DNA from: DATEGZ01 sp035279905
GTDB lineage: Bacteria; Acidobacteriota; Vicinamibacteria; Vicinamibacterales; SCN-69-37
Length of the DNA stretch: 64,000 nucleotides
NCBI GenBank assembly: GCA_035279905.1
Contig: DATEGZ010000318.1
Location: 1 to 64,000 of the forward strand
Reading direction: 5' to 3'
Shown here: in pieces, positions 1 to 8,603 of the stretch
Numbering within the stretch: the first letter of the stretch is position 1
Layout: every line of letters begins with the position of its first letter
The notes under the pieces: model-generated
Database searches by the model: none
Seen by the model: the letters and a program-made list of their open reading frames with translations, nothing else
Told to the model about the DNA's origin: nothing
Program-made: the position numbers and the translations under genes

Positions 1-598
1 GCCTCCGGGGGACAGGTGTCGCAGGACCCGGCTCCGCGACACCTGTCCCCACCGCGCCCGGATCTGTGGAAAAAAGCTCCGTCCCCGGACAATCCACGTG
101 CACCGGCCCGGGCGGCAGCCCCATGACCTCGCAGAACGCCCGATCGATCACCGCGGCCGCATCCGCGTTCGTCAGCCGCCCCGACCACTTGGTGATCGGT
201 TTGAACAGCGCGAGCTGATCGATCTGTTGATGCGCGAACATCCCGTTCGCGCCCGCCGGATTGCTGTCCGTGAACACGATCACCGGCGCGCGATCGAGGT
301 AGGCGCACGCCACACCGTTCACCACCGACGCCGCGCCCGGCCCCAGCGTCGTCAGGCACGCGCCGGGCCGGCCGGTCACCTCCGCCTGCGCCAGGGCCGC
401 AATCGCGCCCGCCGTCTCTGTCGACGTCAGCACGAACGGCATGCCGATGCCGCGCGCCGCCTCGATCAGATCGAGATTGCCGCCGCCGCCCGGCACGCCG
501 AACAGCGCGCGCGTGCCGACGTCACGCAGCCGCTCGACCAGGCGATGGGCAATGTCGCGAACGTTGCGCACAGGGCGGCCATGGTACTCCGATATCAT
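1..598 (-). CDS. ThDP-dependent enzyme, N-terminal part (acetolactate synthase-like), truncated by window edge
   Basis: The frame is open from an ATG at 598 to the left edge, so only about 199 residues are visible. It reads as the pyrimidine-binding domain of a large ThDP enzyme such as acetolactate synthase or a benzoylformate decarboxylase-like protein. Visible marks are the VPGGGG turn near residue 40, the activating glutamate in the TSTETAG segment, the GRPGACLTTLGPGAASVVNG stretch and a domain end at GPVHVDCPG. The subclass cannot be decided without the ThDP-binding C-terminus. A later GTG at 571 is also possible, but the ATG keeps a plausible N-terminus and lies only 7 bp from the divergent acyl-CoA dehydrogenase start. 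A perfect hairpin repeat sits in the linker after this domain. Confidence 0.8.
   Translation of the reverse strand, partial: MISEYHGRPVRNVRDIAHRLVERLRDVGTRALFGVPGGGGNLDLIEAARGIGMPFVLTSTETAGAIAALAQAEVTGRPGACLTTLGPGAASVVNGVACAYLDRAPVIVFTDSNPAGANGMFAHQQIDQLALFKPITKWSGRLTNADAAAVIDRAFCEVMGLPPGPVHVDCPGTELFSTDPGAVGTGVAEPGPATPVPRR
8..50. repeat. Perfect 15-bp-arm inverted repeat inside the ThDP enzyme
   Basis: Arms 8-22 and 36-50 (GGGGACAGGTGTCGC and its complement) are perfectly complementary around a 13-nt loop. The repeat lies within the partial ThDP-enzyme frame, at the position of the linker between the first and central domains, and encodes a Gly/Pro/Val-rich stretch. The form (long GC-rich arms tolerated in a linker) suggests an interspersed palindromic element rather than a terminator, because no T-run follows on either strand. 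No second copy was found in this window. Confidence 0.6.
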
Positions 599-605
599 TC
601 CGCTC

Positions 606-1772
606 GTGACCCACCCCTCGAGCGACGACACCCATCAGGACCTGCGCGTTGCTGTCCGCGATTTGTGCCGGTCCTTCCCGGACGCGTACTGGCGCGAGCT
701 CGATGCCCGGCGGGCGTATCCGGACGCGTTCGTGAAAGCGCTCACCGACGCGGGCTATCTGGCGGCGCTCATCCCTGAAGAGTTCGGCGGCTCCGGGCTC
801 GGCCTCGCCGAAGCCGCGATCATCATGGAAGAGATCAACCGCAGCGGCGCCAACGCCGGCGCGTGCCACGCGCAGATGTACACGATGGGCACACTCCTGC
901 GCCACGGCTCCGACGCGCAAAAGCGCGAGTACCTCCCGAAGATCGCGAGCGGTGCGCTGCGCCTCCAGGCCTTCGGCGTGAGCGAGCCCACCACGGGCTC
1001 CGACACCACGCAGATGAAGACGATGGCCACGCGCAAGGGCGATACGTACGTCGTCCGCGGGCAGAAGGTCTGGATTTCGCGCGCGGAGCACTCCGACCTG
1101 CTCCTGCTCGTCGCGCGCACGACGCCGGTCGATCAGGTGAAGAAGCGCGGCGACGGACTTTCGATCTTTCTCGTCGACATGCGCGCCGCCGTGGGCCACG
1201 GCCTGACGATCCGTCCGATCCGCACGATGATGAACCACGCGACGACGGAACTGTTTTTCGATGATTTGGAGATTCCCGCCGCCGCGCTGGTCGGCGAAGA
1301 AGGCAAGGGCTTTCGGTACCTGCTCGATGGCCTGAACGCCGAGCGCATCCTCATCGCCGCCGAGTGCATCGGCGACGGCCGCTGGTTCATCGATCGCGCG
1401 ACGAAGTACGCGAACGATCGCGTCGTCTTTGGTCGGCCGATCGGCCAGAACCAGGGCGTGCAGTTTCCCATCGCGCGCGCGCACGTCAACGTCGAGGCCG
1501 CGGATCTCATGCGGATCAAGGCCGCGACGCTCTTCGATCAGGGCAAGCCGTGCGGCGCCGAAGCGAACATGGCCAAGCTGCTCGCGGCCGACGCGTCCTG
1601 GGAGGCAGCCAATGTGGCCGTGCAAACGTACGGCGGTTTCGGCTTCGCCGAGGACTACGACATCGAGCGGAAGTTTCGCGAAACAAAACTGTACCAAGTC
1701 GCGCCCATCTCGACGAACTTGATTCTCGCGTTCGTCGGCGAGCACGTGCTGGGTCTGCCGCGATCGTATTGA
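606..1772 (+). CDS. Acyl-CoA dehydrogenase family protein
   Basis: This FAD flavoenzyme of the acyl-CoA dehydrogenase superfamily would catalyse alpha,beta-desaturation of an acyl-CoA and pass electrons to ETF. From the GTG at 606 the protein has 388 residues, the usual family length. Visible family features are the N-terminal helical domain, the middle-domain FAD motif QAFGVSEPTTGSDTTQ, the KVWISRAEHSD strand, and the C-terminal QTYGGFGFAEDYDIERKFRE segment that carries the catalytic-base and cofactor contacts in relatives. The open frame extends upstream to 441, but the earlier residues are low-complexity and overlap the divergent ThDP gene, so GTG 606 is preferred. The substrate is unknown. 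The nearby CoA-transferase and hydratase suggest a short branched or dicarboxylic acyl-CoA. Confidence 0.9.
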   Translation: MTHPSSDDTHQDLRVAVRDLCRSFPDAYWRELDARRAYPDAFVKALTDAGYLAALIPEEFGGSGLGLAEAAIIMEEINRSGANAGACHAQMYTMGTLLRHGSDAQKREYLPKIASGALRLQAFGVSEPTTGSDTTQMKTMATRKGDTYVVRGQKVWISRAEHSDLLLLVARTTPVDQVKKRGDGLSIFLVDMRAAVGHGLTIRPIRTMMNHATTELFFDDLEIPAAALVGEEGKGFRYLLDGLNAERILIAAECIGDGRWFIDRATKYANDRVVFGRPIGQNQGVQFPIARAHVNVEAADLMRIKAATLFDQGKPCGAEANMAKLLAADASWEAANVAVQTYGGFGFAEDYDIERKFRETKLYQVAPISTNLILAFVGEHVLGLPRSY

Positions 1773-1863
1773 TCGGCTCGATCCGCCCGCCGGTCTGTAG
1801 ACAAAAGGCTGCGCCTCAGCGGACAAATGCTCCGGGTCTCGCCCGCCCTGCCCGATCTGCCAA

Positions 1864-1941
1864 TCGGTACTGATCCTGCAGTCGTTTCACCAGCGGCGTT
1901 TCGCTCCCCGCAACGCCGCTGATCAGACTTAGTTCGAACAA
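1864..1941 (-). pseudogene. Possible N-terminal remnant of a metallopeptidase
   Basis: Read on the minus strand, this stretch gives LFELSLISGVAGSETPLVKR followed by LQDQY. It resembles the opening helix of M42/M20-type metallopeptidases, which often begin with a leucine-rich segment and a SGxSGxE turn. The similarity stops after about 25 residues and the frame then runs into unrelated sequence. If real, it is a decayed fragment. A chance match is quite possible because the stretch is short. Confidence 0.22.
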
Positions 1942-1988
1942 GCTTCGTGCCTCGTTGTCTCCCCAGCACGCGAAGCGACGGCACGAGG

Positions 1989-2014
1989 GGCGGCCAGTCG
2001 ACCGGCCGCCTTTT
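1989..2014 (+). terminator. Candidate rho-independent terminator
   Basis: A 7-bp GC stem (GGCGGCC at 1989-1995 paired with GGCCGCC at 2004-2010), an 8-nt loop and then TTTT form a classic intrinsic terminator on the plus strand. It lies between the acyl-CoA dehydrogenase (ending at 1772) and the CoA-transferase (starting at 2044). It would either end the upstream transcript or act as a leader attenuator for the downstream pair. The T-run is short and interrupted by G. Confidence 0.5.
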
Positions 2015-2043
2015 GTGTTGTACGGCGATATGATGCGGCGCGC

Positions 2044-3222
2044 GTGACCCCTCTCGCCGGCATCACGGTCGTCTCGCTCGAACAGGCGGTCGCGGCGCCC
2101 TTCGCCACTCGTCAGCTTGCAGATCTCGGCGCCCGCGTGATTAAGATCGAACGCCCTGGCACGGGCGATTTCGCGCGCGGCTACGACACCACGGTGAAGG
2201 GCCTGTCGAGCTACTTCGTGTGGCTCAATCGATCGAAAGAATCGCTGACGCTCGATCTCAAGAAGCCCGACGCCGCGAACGTTCTCGACGCGTTGCTCGC
2301 GCGCGCCGATGTCTTCGTGCAGAACGTCGCGCCCGGCGCCGCGGATCGGCTGGGCACCGCGCCGGCCGAGCTGCACGCACGCTATCCGAAGATGATCGTG
2401 TGCTCCGTCTCCGGCTACGGCACGTCCGGGCCCTTCGCCGATCGCAAGGCGTACGATCTGCTCGTGCAGAGCGAGGTCGGCCTGCTCTCGCTCACGGGCA
2501 CGGCCGACGCGCCCGCGAAAGTCGGCATCTCGGTCGCGGACATCGCGGCGGGCATGTACGCGTACTCCGGCATTCTCGCCGCGCTGTACTCCCGCACCTC
2601 GTCCGGCCGCGGCGCGATCGTCGACGTCTCGCTCTTCGACGCGCTCACCGAATGGATGGGCGCGCCGGCGGCGTACACGGAGTACGGCGGTACGGCCCCG
2701 CCCCGCACCGGCCCGAATCACGCGTCAATCGCCCCGTACGGCCCGGTGATCACGAAGGACGGCGACACCGTGTACCTTGCGATTCAAAATCCGCGCGAGT
2801 GGACCCGGTTGTGCGAGCACGTCCTGAAGCAACCGGCGCTCGCCACCGACGAGCGGTTCGCGACGAACCCGCGGCGCGTCAGGCATCGCGAGGCGCTGGA
2901 CGCGGCGATCGCGCCCATCGTGCGCGGCCTCACAACCTTCGAGCTCGTCGAACGGCTGGATGCCGCGCAAATCGCGCACGCGCGTATGAACTCGATGGCA
3001 CAGTTCATCGCGCATCCGCAGCTGAGCGCACGCGATCGCTGGCGCGAGGTCGCGACCCCCGCGGGTCCGATCCGTGCGCTCGTCCCGCCCGTGAGCATCG
3101 ACGGCCGTGAGGCGCCGATGGGTGCCATTCCCGCGTTGGGCGAGCACACCGACGCGATCCTTCGTGAGTTAGGCTATGACGCGGGCCGCATCGCGGCCTG
3201 GCGCGCGGAAGGAACGATCTGA
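2044..3222 (+). CDS. CaiB/BaiF family (class III) CoA-transferase
   Basis: This 392-residue protein matches class III CoA-transferases, which move CoA between carboxylic acids through an aspartyl-CoA thioester. It shows the N-terminal GITVVSLEQAVAAPFATRQL and LGARVIKIERPGTGDFAR segments, the RSKESLTLDLK strand, the SVSGYGTSGPFADRKAYDL region holding the candidate catalytic aspartate, and the WxxL C-terminal swap domain. The start is a GTG. The stop codon overlaps the ATG of the following MaoC gene (TGATG), so the two are probably translated together. Members in such pairs often act on mesaconate, itaconate, succinate or related diacids. The actual acid here is inferred only. Confidence 0.92.
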   Translation: MTPLAGITVVSLEQAVAAPFATRQLADLGARVIKIERPGTGDFARGYDTTVKGLSSYFVWLNRSKESLTLDLKKPDAANVLDALLARADVFVQNVAPGAADRLGTAPAELHARYPKMIVCSVSGYGTSGPFADRKAYDLLVQSEVGLLSLTGTADAPAKVGISVADIAAGMYAYSGILAALYSRTSSGRGAIVDVSLFDALTEWMGAPAAYTEYGGTAPPRTGPNHASIAPYGPVITKDGDTVYLAIQNPREWTRLCEHVLKQPALATDERFATNPRRVRHREALDAAIAPIVRGLTTFELVERLDAAQIAHARMNSMAQFIAHPQLSARDRWREVATPAGPIRALVPPVSIDGREAPMGAIPALGEHTDAILRELGYDAGRIAAWRAEGTI

Positions 3223-3716
3223 TGGCGGTGAAACCAGGCTGGACCGGTCGCGTCTTCGAAGACTTCATTGTCGGCGACGTCTACGAGCACCCGCTCGGCC
3301 GGACGATCACGCAAGCCGACAACGTCTGGTTCACGTGCCTGACGATGAACACGAACCCGATTCACTTCGACGCGGAGTACGCGAGCCACACCGAGTTCAA
3401 GCGCCCGCTCGTCAACTCGTGCTTCACGCTGGCGCTCGTCACCGGCCAGTCCGTGATCGACCTCACCGTCAACGGCGTCGCGAACCTCGGCTGGGAGGAC
3501 GTGAAGCTGCCGCATCCGGTCTTCGAAGGCGACACGATCTACGCGAAGAGCGAAGTCCTCGACACGCGTGAGTCGAAATCGCGGCCCACTCAGGGCATCG
3601 TCCGCGTCAAGACGACCGGCACGAATCAGAAAGGCGACGTCGTCATCGAATTCCGCCGCACGTTCATGATCTGGAAGCGCGGCCACGTCCCGGCCACGGC
3701 GCGCAAGACGCCCTGA
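3222..3716 (+). CDS. MaoC family acyl-CoA hydratase/dehydratase
   Basis: This 164-residue hot-dog fold protein has the MaoC hydratase signature: an FEDFIVGDVYEHPLGRTITQ opening, the catalytic Asp/His region in NTNPIHFDAEYA, and the second strand set LPHPVFEGDTIYAKSEVLDTR. It should add or remove water at an enoyl-CoA. It overlaps the CoA-transferase stop by one base, so both are likely made in equal amounts for consecutive steps. Length and motif layout resemble the short mesaconyl/beta-methylmalyl-CoA-type hydratases. The exact substrate is not determined by the sequence. Confidence 0.9.
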   Translation: MAVKPGWTGRVFEDFIVGDVYEHPLGRTITQADNVWFTCLTMNTNPIHFDAEYASHTEFKRPLVNSCFTLALVTGQSVIDLTVNGVANLGWEDVKLPHPVFEGDTIYAKSEVLDTRESKSRPTQGIVRVKTTGTNQKGDVVIEFRRTFMIWKRGHVPATARKTP

Positions 3717-3730
3717 CGCGGCTCACGTCT

Positions 3731-6073
3731 TCACTCCGAGCGAATCGCCTGTAGCGGATCGATCCGGGTCGCGCGCAGCGCGGGGACCACGCACGCGACG
3801 ATCGCCGCGCCCATCATCAGCAACGCCGCGGCCAACACGTTGGTCCAGTCGGTCGGCGTGAGACCAAAGAGCAGGCCAGAGATCTCTGCACCGAGCACAG
3901 TCGCGAGCGCCATCGCCGCACCTGTGCCGACCGCCAGTCCGATCCCGACGAGCCGCACCGTTCCGCCGAGCGATGCACGAATCACGTCCCGCGGGCGCGC
4001 GCCAATGGCAATGCGCAGCCCGAGTTCACTCGTGCGTTCGGCCACCGCGAACGCTGCCACGCCGAACAGGCCGAACGCTGCCAGCACCAACCCGAGTGTC
4101 GCGAACGACACGCTCGTGGTCGCCACCATCCGCTCGCGTGAGATCGATTTCAGGATCAGGTCATCCATCGTCTGCGCGGACAGCATCCAGCCAGGCACCG
4201 CCGCCGACACCGCTGCCGCGACCGGCCGCAGCATGTACGCGGCCTCGCGATTTGTGCGCACCTCGAGCGCGGTCATGAGGCGCTCGTCCCTGAGGCCCAT
4301 GCGATACAGGCCGGCGTCGCGCCACCGCACGTTGTGCAGGCTGGCGTTGCCGACGACGCCGACGATCTCGACGTTGAAGGGCCCGTTCTGAATCCGTTTG
4401 CCGATCGCGTCGCCGTTCAGGATCTCGCGCTCGTACGCCTCGTTCACGATCGCCACCGCCTGCGACCGCGTCGCGTCGTCGTCAATAAACGTCCGGCCGC
4501 GCAGCAGCGGAATCCTCATCGTCTTGAAGAAGTCCGGACCGACCGAGCCGCCGAATGGGCCGTCGGGATGCGGCACGCCGGCAAAGTACTGCGGGAACGC
4601 GGGCGCGTTGTAGGCGCTGACGCTCTCGACGCCCGGCACCGCCGAGACCGAGGCAAACAGGCGCTCCTCGACGCCGCGAAGATCGGCGGCGCGAATCGGC
4701 GGATCGCGGACGAGCTCGACCTGAATCAGATTGTGCGAGTCGAACCCGAGGTCGAAATGCGTCACGTTGCGGACGGTGCGCACGAACAACATGGCGGCCG
4801 TGAGCAGCACCACGGAGAAGGCGACCTGCGCAGCGACTTGCCAGTGGCCGAGTCGTGAGGTGCGCGACGCCGCCATCGTGCGCGTGGTCCTCAGCGCCGA
4901 CGCGAGATCGATCCGTGTCGCCCGGCGCGCGGGCACGAGCGCGAACAGCACGGCGCTCACGAAGGACAGCCCGGCCAGGAACGCGAGCATCCGCGCGTCG
5001 GTCCGGAACTGCAGCTGCTCAGGAACGCTCGACACCGGCAGTGTCGACAGCAGCATCGACACGCCCCAGGTGGCGACCATCCACGCGCCCACACCGCCGA
5101 CGATCGCGAGGACGACGCTCTCGACGACCAACTGTGTCATCAGGCGCGCGCGTCCCGCGCCGATCGCTGCGCGAACGGTCAGCTCGTGCACCCGTCCGGC
5201 GTTCCGCACGACGAGCAGGTGGCCGACGTTCGTGCACGTGATCAGCAGGACGATGACAACCAGCGCCATCAACGCGAGAAGCGGCCCGCGATACCGCTCA
5301 CGAAGAGACGACGAACCCTGACCGGCCGGCGCGACGACCACACGCGGCCGGGGGCCGCTGTCCGCTGGAGCTGCATCGAGCCGCTGGAACAGCGCCTCGG
5401 CCGCCGACTGCGCAGCCGCCGGGCTGACGCCACGCTGCATTCGCACGATGCTCTCGCGCGCGACAAACGGCGCATTCGGCGTGACGATCCACACGTCCAC
5501 GACCGAGTCGAGCGAGACGCCCAGGAACCCAGCCGGCGCCACGCCGCTCACTCGATACGTCTCGCCATTGATGACGAGCGGCCGATCGATGACCGCGGCG
5601 CTGGCCTGAAAGCGCGAACGCCAGTACCGATCGCCAAGAATCGCGATCGCGCCCGTCCCCTCCGCCCGGCCGACCGCCGGCGCGACGCCCAGTACGTGGA
5701 AGAACGTCGGCGTGACACGCGCGATCGTGCGGCTCGCCTCCGGCGCGCCGTCAATCGTGATGGTCGTCTCGGGCAGCAGCACCGAGGACGTGGCGCCGGC
5801 AAACGTCGACGTGTCGGCGTTCAACGCGTCGAGCCCGCGCCCGAGCGGGGTGAGCTTGCCTGACGGATCCGGACGCGTCATCAACACGAGCTCGCCTGGA
5901 TGCGCGACCGGCAGCGATCGAAGGAGCAGTGCGTCGACGACGCTGAAGAGCGCGGCATTCGCGCCGATGCCGAGCGCAAGCGACAGCACGGCACTCGCGG
6001 CAAAGACCGGACTGCGTCGAAGCGTCCTCAGGCTGTAGGACAGGTCACGGTGCAGCTGGTCGATCAACCGCAT
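3731..6073 (-). CDS. ADOP-type ABC transporter permease (MacB/FtsX)
   Basis: The 780-residue integral membrane protein has the duplicated MacB-periplasmic plus FtsX-permease layout of the ADOP permeases common in Acidobacteria. An amphipathic N-terminal start (LRRSPVFAASAVLSLALGIG) leads into TM1, followed by a large periplasmic domain, a first three-helix FtsX unit around residues 260-400, and a second copy ending in PALRATRIDPLQAIRSE. No ATPase gene is adjacent, so it must use an ATPase encoded elsewhere. It lies 3 bp downstream of the MmgE/PrpD gene and may be the last gene of that operon. The substrate is unknown. Such proteins are usually linked to export of macrolides, lipids or peptides. 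Confidence 0.9.
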   Translation of the reverse strand: MRLIDQLHRDLSYSLRTLRRSPVFAASAVLSLALGIGANAALFSVVDALLLRSLPVAHPGELVLMTRPDPSGKLTPLGRGLDALNADTSTFAGATSSVLLPETTITIDGAPEASRTIARVTPTFFHVLGVAPAVGRAEGTGAIAILGDRYWRSRFQASAAVIDRPLVINGETYRVSGVAPAGFLGVSLDSVVDVWIVTPNAPFVARESIVRMQRGVSPAAAQSAAEALFQRLDAAPADSGPRPRVVVAPAGQGSSSLRERYRGPLLALMALVVIVLLITCTNVGHLLVVRNAGRVHELTVRAAIGAGRARLMTQLVVESVVLAIVGGVGAWMVATWGVSMLLSTLPVSSVPEQLQFRTDARMLAFLAGLSFVSAVLFALVPARRATRIDLASALRTTRTMAASRTSRLGHWQVAAQVAFSVVLLTAAMLFVRTVRNVTHFDLGFDSHNLIQVELVRDPPIRAADLRGVEERLFASVSAVPGVESVSAYNAPAFPQYFAGVPHPDGPFGGSVGPDFFKTMRIPLLRGRTFIDDDATRSQAVAIVNEAYEREILNGDAIGKRIQNGPFNVEIVGVVGNASLHNVRWRDAGLYRMGLRDERLMTALEVRTNREAAYMLRPVAAAVSAAVPGWMLSAQTMDDLILKSISRERMVATTSVSFATLGLVLAAFGLFGVAAFAVAERTSELGLRIAIGARPRDVIRASLGGTVRLVGIGLAVGTGAAMALATVLGAEISGLLFGLTPTDWTNVLAAALLMMGAAIVACVVPALRATRIDPLQAIRSE

Positions 6074-6076
6074 AGC

Positions 6077-7468
6077 TCACGCTCCGAGCAGACTGGCCAA
6101 GCCGACTACCTCGTGAACGTGTTCCAAGCCGCGAAGGCTCTCGAGCACTTGCGCGGCTTTTTCCTTCGAGAACGCTCGCGTGGCGCAAACGAGGAACTTC
6201 GCGTCGAGCTCGGCATCGCTCGCCGGCCGCTCCGGATAGCCGCGTGCGCCGTGGGCATCCTGTGAGAGCGTGCGACCGTTCTTGAGGCGCACTCGCACAC
6301 GCGCTTCAGTCAGCGCAGGCGCGCCCTTCCCCACCTCCGGATCCACGCGCATCGTTATCTTCTGCATGAGCGCTAAGACGCCCGCGTCGCGAATCCGGCC
6401 GTCGTCGAACGTGTCGATGCCGACCTGGCCGAACACGATCGCGGCCGCGGCACAGAACGGCATGCTGAACTTGGCCTCGAGAGGACTCGCCGGCCGCGCA
6501 TATATAAGGATGGTCGGCACGATGGCGTCCACGTCGATCTCAATTCTGTCCACGTCGTCTGCCGTGAACTTCTCGCGGGCGCGAAGGTCGAGCAGCGCGT
6601 CGAGCGTCGGATGCGTGCCGGCGCACGACGGGTAGAGCTTGACGGTAATGCCGGTGTCGAGGATTTCCCAGCGGTCGCCAAGATCAGCGGTCTCGCGCGC
6701 GAGGTCACTGCGCTCGGCGTCCATCACGTGGAGGAATCCCTGCGGACCGTCGAGAGCCTGTGCGGAGGCGGTCATGCCGGACCTCGCGAGCATGGCGGCG
6801 AGCACGCCGTTGCGCGCGGCGAGGCCCGCATGCAGCGGTTTCACCATCGAGCCAAAATTCTCTTTGAGACCGGAGGCTTCGGACGCCGCAATTGCAATCG
6901 CGTGTGCAGCGGCATCCGTAGTGAGGCCCAGCAGCCGGCTCGCTGCCGCAGCGGCGCCGATCGTTCCGAGCGTGGACGTGTTGTGCCAGCCGCGCCTGTA
7001 GTGTCGCGGGTTCATGACGCGTCCGAGCCGCGCTTCGATTTCGAAGCCGACGATGTACGCGTCGAGCGCGTCGCGACCGGAGGCGCGCGAGACTTCGGCG
7101 GCCGCGATGACGGCCGGCACGAGCGGCGCGCTCGGGTGCGCGAGCGACACGAAGCACATGTCGTCGTAGTCGAGCGCGTGCGCGGCGGTGCCGTTAGCGA
7201 GCGCGGCGTCCGGCGCGCTCGATCGCTGGCCGGTGCCCCAGACGACGCAGCCGCGGTCGGCCGGCGCGAGCGTGGTGCGGACGATGCGGCTGGCGGGTTC
7301 GGTGACGCCGGCGAGGGTCACGCCGATGGTGTCGAGCATCGCCGAGGCCGCGCGCTTGCGCGCGTTTGGCGGAGGCGTGGCGGCGGAGGTGGCAAATTCT
7401 GCGATCTGTTTCAAAGTCTGCGCGGTTGGCACAACTTTCGTGCCCGGCGGCGCATCCCCAGACGTCAC
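6077..7468 (-). CDS. MmgE/PrpD family protein
   Basis: A 463-residue member of the MmgE/PrpD fold, which includes 2-methylcitrate dehydratase, cis-aconitate decarboxylase and iminodisuccinate epimerase. Visible family segments are the TPPPNARKRAASAMLDTIGV helix, the conserved NGTAAHALDYDDMC motif with active-site Asp/His candidates, HPSAPLVPA, and the long helical core ending in a small lid domain. Its ATG overlaps the stop of the upstream ThDP beta-subunit gene by 4 bp (ATGA), so the three genes are tightly coupled. The neighbours suggest a small carboxylic acid substrate, but the family is too broad to name a reaction. Confidence 0.88.
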   Translation of the reverse strand: MTSGDAPPGTKVVPTAQTLKQIAEFATSAATPPPNARKRAASAMLDTIGVTLAGVTEPASRIVRTTLAPADRGCVVWGTGQRSSAPDAALANGTAAHALDYDDMCFVSLAHPSAPLVPAVIAAAEVSRASGRDALDAYIVGFEIEARLGRVMNPRHYRRGWHNTSTLGTIGAAAAASRLLGLTTDAAAHAIAIAASEASGLKENFGSMVKPLHAGLAARNGVLAAMLARSGMTASAQALDGPQGFLHVMDAERSDLARETADLGDRWEILDTGITVKLYPSCAGTHPTLDALLDLRAREKFTADDVDRIEIDVDAIVPTILIYARPASPLEAKFSMPFCAAAAIVFGQVGIDTFDDGRIRDAGVLALMQKITMRVDPEVGKGAPALTEARVRVRLKNGRTLSQDAHGARGYPERPASDAELDAKFLVCATRAFSKEKAAQVLESLRGLEHVHEVVGLASLLGA

Positions 7469-8049
7469 GCCTTCCCTCCCACCGTGCCACTCTCCGGCAC
7501 CCCAGCCGCCGCCATGAACCGCTGCTTGATGAACACTCCGTCCTGCGGAGGCTTCGCCGTGGGCGCCGATTCCTCAACCTTCACGACGATCACCCACGGC
7601 CCCTCCGCCTGCGTCCACTCCACCTTCTCGCTGAGCTCTTTCGGTGTCCGCACGGTCGCGGCACCCGGAATCCCAAGCGCGCGCGCCGCGGCCTCGAGGT
7701 CGGCGCCGTGAGCGGTCGCCGTATCCTGGCCGCCGGTCGTGCCGTACACGCCGTTGTCCCACACGATGACGATCAGATTCTTCGGTCTCACCCAGGCGAT
7801 CGTCGCGAGCGATCCGAGATTCATGAGCAGCGACCCGTCGCCGTCGAGCACGACCACGCGCCGCTTCGGCTGCGCCATCGCGAGGCCGAGGCCGATCGAC
7901 GAGGCGAGGCCCATGCTGCCCCACGTGTAGAAGTACGTGTCGCGATCGCCCGTCGCAAACAAGTCGTACGCCGGATGCCCCAGGCTCGCGACGACGAGAT
8001 CGTTGCCGAAGGTCGCGGCGAGCTGGCGCGTGGCCTCGAGGCGCGTCAC
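7465..8049 (-). CDS. ThDP-binding C-terminal subunit (sulfopyruvate/phosphonopyruvate decarboxylase beta-like)
   Basis: This 194-residue protein contains only the ThDP pyrophosphate-binding half of a ThDP enzyme. The GDGSLLMNLGSL segment followed by a distal NG (WDNGVYGTTGG) is the GDG-X25-30-N metal/ThDP motif. Start GTG 8049 is preferred over upstream codons because it overlaps the stop of the alpha gene in a GTGA arrangement. It pairs with the next gene to make a split enzyme, as in the sulfopyruvate decarboxylase ComDE of coenzyme M synthesis and the aldehyde-forming phosphonopyruvate decarboxylases. The association with MmgE/PrpD differs from the known pathways. Confidence 0.85.
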   Translation of the reverse strand: MTRLEATRQLAATFGNDLVVASLGHPAYDLFATGDRDTYFYTWGSMGLASSIGLGLAMAQPKRRVVVLDGDGSLLMNLGSLATIAWVRPKNLIVIVWDNGVYGTTGGQDTATAHGADLEAAARALGIPGAATVRTPKELSEKVEWTQAEGPWVIVVKVEESAPTAKPPQDGVFIKQRFMAAAGVPESGTVGGKA

Positions 8050-8591
8050 GCGTTCACCTTTGGCGCGGGCACAGGCACGGTCACGCGCCGGGGCAGCAGA
8101 CACGCGCCCGGCATGCGCGTCATGAATGCGGTTTTGCCGACCAGCGCGACCGTCTCAGCCACGTCCTCGGCGGACGCGGCGGTCGCATGCGGCACGCCAA
8201 TCGCGTCGCAGATCGGCGCCACCGCGCGGCCCATCGGCACCTGCGCGGCGTTCCACTCGCCTGCGTCGCCGCGCATGGAGATCAGGATGAGCATCGGAAT
8301 CTGGTACGGCACGAGCAGCGACGTCAGCGCGTTGATCGAGTTGCCGAGGCCGCTCGACTGCAGCATCACGGTTGGCCGCTTGCCGCCGAGATAGAGCCCT
8401 GCCGCGATGCCGAACGCTTCCTCCTCGCGGGTCGCGATCGTCGTCTGCACGTCCGGATAGCGATCGCGGAGCACTGCAAGCACGTGCGACAGCGGGTTAT
8501 CGGGCACGTACACGACGTCGCGGCTGCCGGCGGCATAGAGACCAGCGCACGCCGCGACGGCCCACGGAAGCGGCATTGAAGACGATGACAC
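8046..8591 (-). CDS. ThDP enzyme N-terminal subunit (sulfopyruvate decarboxylase alpha-like)
   Basis: A 181-residue pyrimidine-binding half of a split ThDP enzyme. Visible features are the VVYVPDNPLSHVL segment, the activating glutamate in TIATREEEAFGIAAGLYLGG, and the LQSSGLGNSINALTSLLVPY stretch that is typical of the ComD/phosphonopyruvate decarboxylase group. An internal ATG at 8576 is an alternative start. The gene overlaps the beta-subunit gene by 4 bp. Together they would decarboxylate a 2-oxoacid. A sulfonate or phosphonate partner is not indicated by other genes nearby. Confidence 0.85.
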   Translation of the reverse strand: MSSSSMPLPWAVAACAGLYAAGSRDVVYVPDNPLSHVLAVLRDRYPDVQTTIATREEEAFGIAAGLYLGGKRPTVMLQSSGLGNSINALTSLLVPYQIPMLILISMRGDAGEWNAAQVPMGRAVAPICDAIGVPHATAASAEDVAETVALVGKTAFMTRMPGACLLPRRVTVPVPAPKVNA

Positions 8592-8603
8592 GGGAGAAGT
8601 CTA

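Noticed and set aside
522..1826. A long open frame antisense to the acyl-CoA dehydrogenase
   Set aside because: It is Arg/His/Ala-rich and has no domain logic. Open antisense frames are common at this GC content.
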